Source of the DNA: Branchiostoma floridae
Taxonomy: Eukaryota; Chordata; Leptocardii; Amphioxiformes; Branchiostomatidae
Assembly: GCF_000003815.2 (NCBI RefSeq)
Contig: NC_049993.1
Span: forward strand, 6,054,183 to 6,116,182
DNA: 62,000 bases
Reading direction: 5' to 3'
Positions 23,001 to 35,000 of this stretch are shown here, in pieces. A model generated the notes under the pieces. That model did no database searches. It worked only from the letters and a program-made list of their open reading frames with translations, and had not been told where the DNA came from. The translations under genes and the position numbers were made by a program. Numbering within the stretch: position 1 is the first letter of the stretch; every line of letters starts with the position of its first letter.

Positions 23001-26000
23001 AGTAGATCATCTTTTACGTCATTAAACGATAATTAAAGAACCAGTTCTCTTGAATGCATTGTCTTCATTGTTAGGAAGCCCTAAGGTGATGTCACAGCCT
23101 TTCATGAGATTCTCTGCTATAGCTTTATTGCAGGTAAAACCAGTGAAAGGAAGTTGGTTGGAGCTATGTGTCGTTCATCACAAATAAATTTATTGAATAT
23201 GAATGGTGTGACGTTCAAGAATCAAGTGTGAAATCTTCTTAGAAGGTTTAGGCTAGAATTATTAGAAAGTCTTGCCAACCCAAAGTGGGTCAACCTCTGG
23301 CCAAGTTGGCAAATGGGGAACAGAAATCGTAATATTCCTTGGTAGCTGTTTGCCATATGAAGCTTCCAAGAAGGTCCATTAACTGCCAGACCCTAAGGCT
23401 GAATTAACTTATGACTATCAGCAGATCCTGCATAGACCTATCAGTCGATCACCTACAAAAATGACATCCTAGTTTGTAGCCAGATATATTGATTTCCAAC
23501 ACTTCTGTGTTCTGTAGGTATGATGCTAATACTGTAAGTCTGTTACACGGCTCAAGGTGAATGTAAAATTTCAGCATTCTTGCCTCGGTGTTGCATCATA
23601 CATACTAAGGTATGCAAATGGTCAACAAATGAATGTATGAGTTTTACTCATGACGAAGTCAAAAGATTTTTTAAAAACATCTTGTATATCTCTGGAAAAA
23701 AAAAAGATGTATAACTTTTCTTGTCCAAGTCATTTTAGAAGGCTTTTATGTCGCCCAATTCTTGAAGGAGGTCAGTTGCCACGCCCCCTGAATGTATAGG
23801 AACCCAGGCAGACCTTTTTGTGTCACTCTAAATCTTATGGACATCAATCTTGTGGCATTTACTGTCATGGGTATGTTGTCACATCCTTCTGTAGCTGACA
23901 GACATAACACTGGGAACCTTTGTAGGGTTGAGCTCAGTCAATGGTCAAGAATTTACTGCCAATAAAAACTCAGGTCATTTTGTAAGAATTTGTAGAAAAT
24001 TATTCTCTTTAGAAAAAGTACAACATTGTTCCAGTTAATTCACTACTGTAGATGATACTAGATCTACAGTCCAGCTATGTGACTATTTCCTAGTCTCTCC
24101 TTTAGGGTTTGGTTTAGGGGGTGGGGTGGTAGGTCAGAAGGAAGAATGTCTGGAAACCATATTCCCAGTGCCCTGCCAGCCCAGCTCCTCTTACTTCTCA
24201 GTGTGGTTTGCATTTACATGAACATTGCTGTGGCATGCTGGATAGGGGTCAATGTCTGTTGTGTGGATCTAAATCTGTTCTGTGAAGCTTAATCATTCAT
24301 TTTTCCCTGTCAACCGTTTAGTTTGGATTCTGTAGCGTCTTCTGCATAGATATTCCTCGAGTTAAGTTATAAGGACTTGATTTCTCATGGTAAAAAAAAG
24401 ATAACGTCAAAGGATGAAGAATAAACTGAATGGTCTAGAAATAGTTAAAACTTTTTAAATAGAATTACATTACAAGTGTTGCACCTTTTTTTCTTACAGT
24501 GTAGACCAAATTGCAGCTGGATCTTGTTTATACAGCACTTGGGGTGTTGCACATTCAACTGAAATATCAAATATCTTCATCACATGATGAGCACGTGAGG
24601 TTATTATTACAGGCTGTAGCTTCATTGAATCATTCCCATAATATCTCTTCCTTGCTGTCTAAAATAACCTGTTTCAGCTTTGGTGGTTTTTGCCATTTTG
24701 ATGACAGTGATATCTTCATTGCAGCCTCATGTTCAAAGTTTTTGACTTCGGCCCGATTAAAATCCGTTTCGATTGACGCAGCTCAGAAAGAATTCGAGGA
24801 AGCTGTATCCTGTATTTATAGTTGAGTGGTAGACGGTCCTGGATATTTCTGTATCTGGTGACCCCGACCCCAACGGCCATTCACCCCACCAAGGGTTGAA
24901 GAATATCGTCCTGTGGGCCTTATAGTTAGTTGTACCTGTTGTCCTGCAAGGGGTGTTTGCCAGATCAGAGAAAGATAAAATGTTTGGCAATTATGAATTT
25001 GTGGAACTAGAATGGGAGCATTTAAGGACAGATCCTGGAGGTGAAGGATGGAAGGACTTGTCCAAAAAATAGGGAAAGGTTTCGTTATCCTCTTCCCTGC
25101 TTCCTCATTCCCTGTGGAACTATTATTGTCATGGTAGCTATTAAATCTTTACTGTAGTGTGGCATTGTGCAAAATACCCACTTGCACACTTGCACATTGC
25201 AACCACTTTTTGCTTGGTGCAACCTACTTCTAAACTCAGGTTGCACAGGGTGCAACTTAGATTTTGAGCCTCAGAACTCGATTTTGTTGTCAATTTACTT
25301 GGAAGAAATTAATGGACCTAGGCAGCTCCGTTTCCTATCAGCCAAACATGCATGTATTGTACCTGGTGCAACTTGAAATTTAGTTGTGCAACCTAGTTTT
25401 TGCCCATGGTTGCACACTGTGCAACCTGGCTCAGAAAAGTATTTTGTACATTGGTGTGGGTAGCACAAGCTGACAACATTTTGCAAACAGTCAACCCTGG
25501 AGAAACTTGCTCTTAAAAGTTAAACTCAAAGTCTTTCCTGCTGTGCTGTGCCCTACTTCAGTATTTATACTGAGATGGCATAAAGTAAAGTCCTCATCTG
25601 GGGCAGAGGTTATTGACCTCACTGGTCCTCCAGCTGCTGCCTTCAACCAGTTATTACTGTGAATCGGGAAATATTCCCATTGGTTTTATGTTCGCTAACA
25701 TGTTCTCTGTCGTACATTGTATTGTTAAAACTGTGAACTTAAAACACTGCAAACACCTCCTTTCCCTGTACCATAAAGCCCACTTTACATTATAAAAAGT
25801 CCATGCAAACATAAAACAATTTACTGTAATACTTTGATACAATAGGTTTACAGGTAGAGCAGAAAGATTACGTTTCATAACATAACTGGTCACTACTTGA
25901 CAAACAAATCAATTAATTCCAGAATCATTTCCAGCCCTCTAACACACCACATGGCATGACCACTGCCCCTACCAAAAAAAATTAGCCTGTGAATGGTTAG

Positions 26001-29000
26001 AAAAATGTGCAAATTTTACACAATTCACGCCCATCGTTCCAAACTTATGTGGCTTTTTCTTTTTCCTTGCAGCTGTGAGAACATGCTCAGACAGCGAGTT
26101 TACCTGTGACGACTCCAAGTGCATCCCATCGCGGTGGCAGTGTGACGGGGACAACGACTGTGCCGATGGCTCAGACGAAAAGCCAGACATTTGCAGTAAG
26201 TATCTTTTATTCCAGACTTGCAACTGATTGTACAATGTTTCTTTCAGTTGTCATCTTGAAATAAAATAATCATTTCCAGCTACCATTTGTATAGTTGGAA
26301 CCAGTGCTATCTGTCAAACAAATGCACTATTGTATCAAATATTTCAATTATTTATCTGCATGGCTCTCTAACCACTTTGAAGTATCGAAAAGACAGAAAG
26401 ACACGATTGTCTTCTTGTACTGTCGTGTCCAGCTGTCACTTCTCGGCTGACCTGATATCAAAGTATGGCCTAGAGGCACGTGGTAGAATGGACACTACAC
26501 CTTGTCTATGCCTCTTTTCATCATCAATAGAAAGACCAGCACCTAGGCTATCCAACAATTACAACGGTCTGAGTCACAAGAGGACAGTGCCGACAGCTGC
26601 CACGTTCTAAGAAATTGGTTGTTTTAGTTGTAAACAATTTTGTTTGGTAATGAATGGTAACAATTTCCATTTGTACAAAGTCCTTGTGTGGGACGCAACT
26701 TTGATCATTGCAAAGGGGAAGGACTACAGGAATTACAGACAGGTCTGTGTGCAACTAGACGATGGCATTTATTGGTTTTTAGTTGGGAGAGACTCTGGAA
26801 GAGGTCAATATTAGAAGGAATTTACAAATGTATTGTTTTGTGTCCAATGGATGGCAACTTTGTTGGAATTGTGAATGTGCCCAGCTGTCTGTAAGGGCAG
26901 GGTAACTTCCTTGAGGACACGGTGAAGGGGCGCGAGGGAGGGGGAAGAAGCACTTATCCTGCCAAACAGTATCGATCCTCGCAAACGTGCGTGTACTCCA
27001 CATGCTGTGTCAAACGTGCAGATTTAATTGATGCCTTTGTCAAGACAGTTTAATGAGAATACAACAGACGATTGGCATGACCCCCGGGAAGCCGAGAGAT
27101 AGTTGGTTTGAGATGCTGATGGGTCAGCGTTAAAGTAGGGGACAGGGGATCCTCCACCCCCTCCCCTGTCTGTCGTGGGAACCAAGCTCACCCTCCTTCC
27201 CACCAGCCCAAGCCATTCCCGGCTGAAGGGCCTGAAGTGGCCGCTAGCCAAGTAAGGATCTGCCACTCAGTCGTGGAGCAGTGCTGGGTGACAGCGGCCT
27301 TTCCAAATAAGGGCATGGTCAACATAGTTTCGGAGGTGACAAATGTAGCAAGTTTGTGGGACCAGGGTTGGTTACATACTGGACATGTAGGACCTGCTAT
27401 AGATCTGACCCACTTTGGTACCCTTCTAAATTAAACTGGCCTTTGATTCATTACAGACTAACTAGCTATCATTGGGATAAAGTCTGATCAACGCATTGTT
27501 AATTGCTACCGAACATTATTTGTTCTGCTTGAGTAAGAATTCAGCATAGATGCTTCTGACGTTGCAGTTTATTTTTATGTGTTCCACTTGTCTTGGTTGA
27601 AAACCAGGCTAATTGTTCTGAGAGCCAAGGAGTCATTGACCCCGGAGAAGACACTTGGCACTGATTAGTTTCTTCACTTAAGATAATGTACTCAAAGGAG
27701 GAGAAAGTCAGGAGCTGATTCAATAGTTCTTAGCTCTTCTGTATGTGATTGATGACAATGGATAGAGTTAATGGTGCCAGTAAGTAAGTTAGAGTTAATG
27801 ATGCATTACAAGTTTTTAGTATCTTGCTGCATGCCAAAATGATAATTCAAACATTGCGATTCAATTGTCAGGTATTTGAAATCTTTGGGAGAAAAAATTA
27901 AATTCATACATCAGTGCTAACATTGGCAGTATGTTTCTTCATCGTGAAGGTTTAGTTAACTGTTTAGACATGCAACATTTCCTCCTAGTGGAATTAGCCT
28001 GGATCTATAGCTGAGTCCTGACCTAATTTTGGCTGTGTGGTCTGGGATAGGATTTCAAGGAGCAGTTTGCACATGCTAGTGTCATGTCCTTCCCAGGAAA
28101 GGAAAAGTACAGAAAGCCCTGTCAGGCTGTATCAGTGCCCCATCCCACTATTTATCTAGTGTCAGAGCTGTGTGGACTTGTCACTGATGCCCTGACAATT
28201 TTTAGAAACATGGAGACATTCCTGTCCGTGTAGAGACTAGGGAGGTGTGGATGCCCCGATATATCCCATCAAATATCTATGTCATCTGCAGTCTGGCACT
28301 CTACTGGAAGCAGAACTGTACTCCGAGTTGGGCCATCGCCAACATTTCTGTCTGAACGTTGCAGATATTCTTGTTTAATAGGCAAAAACAGATGTCCCTT
28401 TGTTGTAGTGGGTAGTCTTCTGTTTGAAGAATTGGTCACATCGCCCCCACCGCCTCTGCTGTTTGTCTTAAAGATGTGTCCACACTGTCTTGAGAAGGGA
28501 GCGGGGGTCAGGCCGTGCCACGGGACACTTCCGTCACACGCCAGTCACACAATGCCTCCGGCCGCGCTGTCGGAAGTGCTCTTTGTGTTGGATGCCGGCG
28601 TCCTTTCACTGTAAACTACTGTGCAGCGTGGAAGCAGAGTACACACAAACGTATGGCTAATCCACCTGTCTGAATGCAGGGGCTTCTCCCTGATCTGGTC
28701 CACCTTAGGATTTTGTGTTTAAGCTTGCTGGTCACTAAGAATTGGAGTAAAAAGAAACACAACTAATTTATGCACAACTTCTTTGTGGGTAGGAAGATGA
28801 CGTACACAAAGATGTATCCATGGGCAACAAGATGACATTTCTACCATCTAATGCTTCTAATGCATCAAATGTCAACCGTCTTGTCCCTTGATTACAGACA
28901 AATTCTTGCACAGCGGGAAACCAGTCTGCCTTATTGTGCCTGTAAGGGGTTTTTAGCACCTCTGTATTGTTCTTGTGTCGGCTTAGAAAGGCCGCCAGTA

Positions 29001-32000
29001 AAAAGAGAAAGGCTCCTATGTCACCAACCAGCCAGGTAAAAGGTGGGCCGCAGGGATTATCCAGGGCCAAGGGGGGGTGGACAGGTACTTTTTCCTGACC
29101 TCATTTGTAAACGTCAGGTGCCCTTTGTTCTGGTCCAGACTGGTTTGAAAGGGAGGGCGCAAGTCTCGGCGGACGCCTTGAAACCAAGCCAGGGCGGTCA
29201 GAAGGGGGGGGGGGGGGATGCAGGAAGCTGCAACTTGTGCTGCGGATTTGTCACTAATTACCTGAGAATGTTGTGATATAAGGTCACTACAGCTAGGGTG
29301 GTCTTTTCGGAAGGAGGGGGTATTGTAAGTGGACATGTATCACTTCATAGCCCAAGACGGGAAGCCCTTGAGGTGTAAGTGACCAAGCTGAAAAGTTGCC
29401 TGCCCAGAGTCCCTTCTCGCATTACAAGCAGAGTTGTGGATGATAACCTTGATCGTGACCTCAGTTATGACCATCCGATCTCCGGCTTTTGAATCATCGA
29501 AAAGCCAGTACCTGTTTGGACTTGTTGTCTTACAATCAGAATGGTTTATCACTGAACTATCATACAGATGAAGAAACAGCCTGAAACTATCAGATTCAGT
29601 TCATATTCGGTTGCCAAATTGTACATAAGAATGGTGCTTTCCTTTGTGGATAAATAAACTTTAAGATATCTAACACTCGCGTGACCCTAACATCACACTA
29701 GCCCTGCGATGAGGACAAGTAAAGCGACACATGCTTAAATTGAGGGTCAGAACATGATGGATATAACAGTAATGAACACTAGGTTGACCAATTCACAAAT
29801 GTTCATGTAGTATTTGTAGCCAAATGTGATTGAGAAAAGACAAGTAACAATATATTGAAACCAAGTTGTGTTATGTTTTTTTATGCTACAAGGACAAAGA
29901 GAAGAGGTGTCTTCCTCACCAATGATGTATCAGACATTAACTTTTAGGAGACTCCTGTAAAGTGTAAAGATAAGGAGAAAGCAGTATGCCAGCAGTTAGA
30001 GGTTCTAGCTCATTTGCATATGGCTCAGACAGTCTTGTTTGAGGCAGGGATTCCTGACTGGAAGAAACCATTACCAATCCAATAGGGGGGTTTCTGTGTC
30101 ATGGTGTTTGAATAGAAAATTTTATTATTGGCTTGCAATTGGAGCAAGAGACTATGATAAGCTCATGGTGCTACATTCAAAATGCAGAAGTTACCCACTT
30201 TTTCGAAGTAATTGTAAAAGTTTGATAAATATTAACATTCTTTACTTCTGGCATTACACTTGGGTTATGTCGCCCAATTTTCGCAGGTGCTACTTAGGTT
30301 CAGTCGCTCCTGTCAGAATTTGATTGATGATGGGTGATTGTTGAAACATTTAACCTTCAAGAAAGTTGTCTGAAGGTCTGAAAAGAAAGCAAGGGGGACA
30401 CATGTGCCCTCAACCTCACTTAAATCTATACACCAGACTGATCAGATGATTGTGAAGTCTTTCAACTGTTTCCAAGTCCTCTAGACAATCACATGGTTGT
30501 CAGGCCAGTGGTTTTGAAATAAGTCAAAGTGGACTTCTGATTTGGAGTTTTAGAGAAGGTGTAAATAAGGTGTTACACACTGGTACAGAGACTGTCAACT
30601 TTCCCCTTTTTGTTGTTAACTTGTTCTAAGTTGTTTTGAGAATTTTTTATGCTTGCACAAATTTGTTAGCCCGAAGTTATGATTCCGAAAGTATAGAAAT
30701 TTTAAAAGCGCAACTCCTAGGAAATTCAATCAGGTATTTGTGTACACCAGATTCTCCTTGCTAATTGAAATATGATTGTGAAGAGCAGATAGCAAACCAA
30801 CTGCAGCCTTCCCACAGCACAACACTGGCCATGTGGAGGGGAAAGGCTACCCAGAACCTGCCTACTAATTGGTTTATCCTCTGCAATCTGCTCAAAGGAG
30901 GCACTTCAAAGCTTCCAGGGAAACTTAACACCACGTGGAGCGTCAAACAAACAGTGCTTTAGTGGCCTCGCCTTGGAACATATTATCTTAAACAGGAGCA
31001 CCACTGTCAGTAGCCAGGGTCAAGGGAAATGTTAACCACTTTTGTATTTGGTCACTGGGGAGTCCAGCATAATGATGAAAAATTTGCCAACTTGTATCCA
31101 TGCTAAGTTAAAAGAAAGTTCTAACAAAATTTCAGGTGACCTGGAGTTGTAATGAAAGAATATAAGTATAACGAATTGCAGAGTCTCTTAAGCAAGAGGT
31201 TTGTTCCAAGGTGTGTCAAACAGTATCGCATGTCAGTGTGAGAGATCAAAGCACTGGCCTTGTCCCCCTCTTTCAGCGACTTTTAACCTACATCTTGTGT
31301 CAAGCCTTCGTCTAAGAGTCTTATGTCTTCAGGTGATATAGGACGTCCTTGTGGCAGGGATAATGTGTCACAACTGTGTCCAACGTTTAGCAAGAGGCAT
31401 AATTTTCCAAATCCATGGGTTTCTAACTTCCAAATCCATGGGTTTTGTTAGAAACACTGACCACAATTGATCAGTACAATACACCCCTCGCCTTGGAGTC
31501 CTTCTCTTGAAATTTATTGCAGCAGTTTGTACTGTTGCTACTAGACTCTGAGAAGAAAATGTGGACACCTGACTTAACAGGAGGGATTTGCCATTTGTGA
31601 TATTGTATAGCCCTAGGCATGGGTGGGCTTGGGGTGACAAATGCCATCACGTCAAATATGTCTCCGAGTCACAACAATGTAGGAATGTATGTGTGCAGGA
31701 ACATTCATTTTTCTTTTCATGTAGGCAAGAGCTAGAAGAAGATACGGCTTTTCCACCGAATCAATTTATAGCTTCCTTTGTAGTACCCTTTTTTGTTGAT
31801 TTATGTCCATGATGTTACTTGAAGAAACAGCGAGTTCTTGTGTTGGATTGATTAACACATTACTCACAGTTGGCTAGCATTTCAGCCTTGAGTTAACTTG
31901 GGTCATTTCAAAGTTGAAAAGATATCAGGAATTCAGCATACCCAACATATGTTTGAAGTTTGATATCTCATTGTGTGGGGACAAAAATGAATGTGGAGTA

Positions 32001-35000
32001 TCGCTTGAATGATACTTGAAAGTTTCCACATTTTGTAACAAATTATATTGTTGGGCCTAGAATATTTTCCCTAGAATTTTGGAGACAGCTTTGCACATAA
32101 ATGGCAATGAATTACCACTGTCTAAAAAAATGTACTTAGTATACTGTAGTATATAGCCGTGTGTTCCATATTTTTGACAAGTGCTAAGGTCTCCAGGTTT
32201 CATATGACGAGCCCTTTCTTTATGTTAGAAAAGACTATTGCTCTATGTTGTTCTTCATGACTGGTTTGTTTAGCTCTGGACTCTTTGCCAGCTTCCTCTG
32301 CCAAGCTTAGTCATGGTTGTTGTTAGACAACACAGTAGTGGATAGCCAACAATCAAATATCTGTTCACCAGAGTTTGTCTTCGTCTACCGGGAAGCCCTC
32401 ATGTTGGCTTCCTGTGTTCACAGAAATAAAGGGAAAGGTACAGCGCCTGGGTTAAACTGTTCCGTCTGTTCTTACTTGGTGATTCTGCAGGCTGCAGAAT
32501 TTGCAGAGAGTTTTGGTAAGGATTGGAAGCCCACGTGGGTCCCCCTCCCCACACCTGTCTCCTTATACAGTAGGGCTTTGACTAAAAGTTTGAGCTGTCT
32601 GGTCCGGGCAGACACGGCCTACGCAAGGCTCAGCACAAAGGGCTGTGTGGGATGGGGGTGTTATGAAAGTGGATCGGCTGGAGGTTGGAAACATGGTAGA
32701 CAGACCGCGACCCAAACAAACACGGAAGCCGGCACCGGTACTGGCAGGCTGACGTGGCCTGTTTCGCTTGATGACAGTTTTTAGTATTAACGAAGCATGG
32801 CTTAAGTGTCTATCTCACAAGTTCATATAAAGGAATAATGTGAAGTTTCAAGTAGTACAGGCATTTTTGGCAAGAAAAGCTCTTGCAGATGCCTGGCAGA
32901 AATCCAGAAATAACTAGTGGATCCTAGACACAACAGACATGATCTTAACCTCCCCTTAAGGAGCCTTTGTAAGAGATGGTTTGCATCACATGCTCTTCCA
33001 TTCATGCTCAGCTGAAATGACTTATATGTATCACTGTCAATCTAATTGTAAGACTAAAGGTTTTCCCCTATAAAAGAATGGGTATAGCTCTGCAGTTCTC
33101 TTCCATACAGCACTGTGGTGTTGGACATGCTGATACTAAGAAAAGAAGCATAACAACTGAGAGGGATTGAGAGTTGAAAGTTAACCCAGTTTTCTTGCCT
33201 TACAGACCAGCGGACCTGCCGGTCAGACCACTTCAGCTGCGAGGAGAATGGAGGCGGAATCTGCATCCCGCGGACGTGGGTGTGCGATCGGGACGCCGAC
33301 TGCGAGAACGGCCGTGACGAGGAGGGCTGCGACCAGCTGACCTGTGACCCCACCGAGCACACGTGCGACAACGGGAAGTGCATCACGGTGCGCTGGGTGT
33401 GCGACCAGGACAACGACTGCGGCGACAACTCCGACGAGAAGAACTGCCCGACCCCGACCTGCTCAACCAATGAGTTCATGTGTAACAACTCCTACTGCAT
33501 CCCCAGACGCTGGCTGTGCGATGGCGACTTCGACTGTTTGGATCTCTCCGACGAGAAGGTGAGCTTTTTCAGTCCCCAATTTAACCTTGTTTAAGTAAAG
33601 TAGTTGAAGAGTTATGGTTATGAAAGCTAACTTAAACAATTATAAACTTGGTTTGTGCAAAAGTCAACATATGACAGATATAACAGTGAGCTTTTTCAGT
33701 TGCCAGTTTAACCTTGGTATTAGTAAAGTGCATGAAGAGTTATGAATAGTTATGAAAGCTGACTTTAGCACTTACAAACGTTCAAAAGTCAACTTACAAC
33801 ATAGATACAAATGTATGATAGATTGCTGTGCTAGAATCTCTCACTTCAGCCAAAACTGACTTCACTGTTACCTTGCAGGACTGTCCCTCTGTTCCCCCTG
33901 GTACGGAGTGTTCTTCCCGCGAGTTCACCTGCAGTAACCGCGACTGTGTCCACATCTCCTGGAAGTGTGACGGTGATGAAGACTGCGCTGATGGTACATT
34001 GCTTTTTAAGATCAATCTCTTCCTACCATTACCACTGACAAGGATAACTGTACATTTTGCTTGAAGGCACAGAAATACAGCACTTGTTTGGCTCTATCTT
34101 ACGGGAGTTCTGATTTCCCCCTCCTTCCCCAGGTTCTGATGAAGTTGACTGCATTCGCCAGTGTTCGGAAGACGAATTCCAGTGTGACAACGGCCTCTGT
34201 ATCGCCGGCCCGCTTCAGTGCGACGGAAAGAGAGATTGTGATGACGGCAGCGACGAGCGAAACGACTGCCAGCCAATCATCAGCTGCGATCCAACAAAAG
34301 AGTTCGAGTGCATCAACTCGCAGACTGGCGTGCGGGAACAGTGCATCCCGTTCAGCAAGGTCTGCGACGGTAACGACGACTGTTCGGACGGCTCGGACGA
34401 GCCTGGCCAGCATGTTTGCAACGTGGATGAGTGTGCAGTGAACAACGGCAGCTGTATGGAAGGCTGCGTTAACACACCTCACTCCTACTACTGCACCTGT
34501 AATGATGGTGAGTGTTCTGGTACAATCATCAGCTACTAGACAGATGTCCTGTTGTCTGGATGTACCTTTTCACTTCAGGTTTGCATGCTTTTGTATGTAC
34601 TACACATGTAACAATCTAATGTGAAGGGAATGTTCTTCTCTCCAGGTTTTGACCTGCAGGATGATGGAAGGACGTGCAAGGACAAAGACGAGTGTGCCAT
34701 CTTTGGGACCTGCAGCCAGCTTTGCGAGAACACCCATGGCGGGTACAAGTGCGAGTGCGTCGATGGATACACACTGGACCCACGCAACGGATACTGCAAG
34801 GCTGACGGTCAGTAAATCACAGATATAAAACATTTTACAACAATCATTTGAGTCTTTCTGAATCTTTGATGGTCCATCTATAAGATTGTTTGAGAAGATA
34901 GTATAACATTGGGATTATATTGGGACTAAAAACAAATTCCAACATTTCTTTTACAGGAGAAGAGGCAAAACTGATCTTTGCAAACCGCCGTGACCTGCGA

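Noticed and set aside
32317-32784. 155-codon plus-strand frame in receptor intron 3
   Set aside because: No family resemblance and no matching splice phase with exons 3 and 4; the gene model is complete without it.
33054-34482. Several long frames opposite the LA-module exons
   Set aside because: They are antisense shadows of the GC-rich cysteine-module exons on the plus strand.
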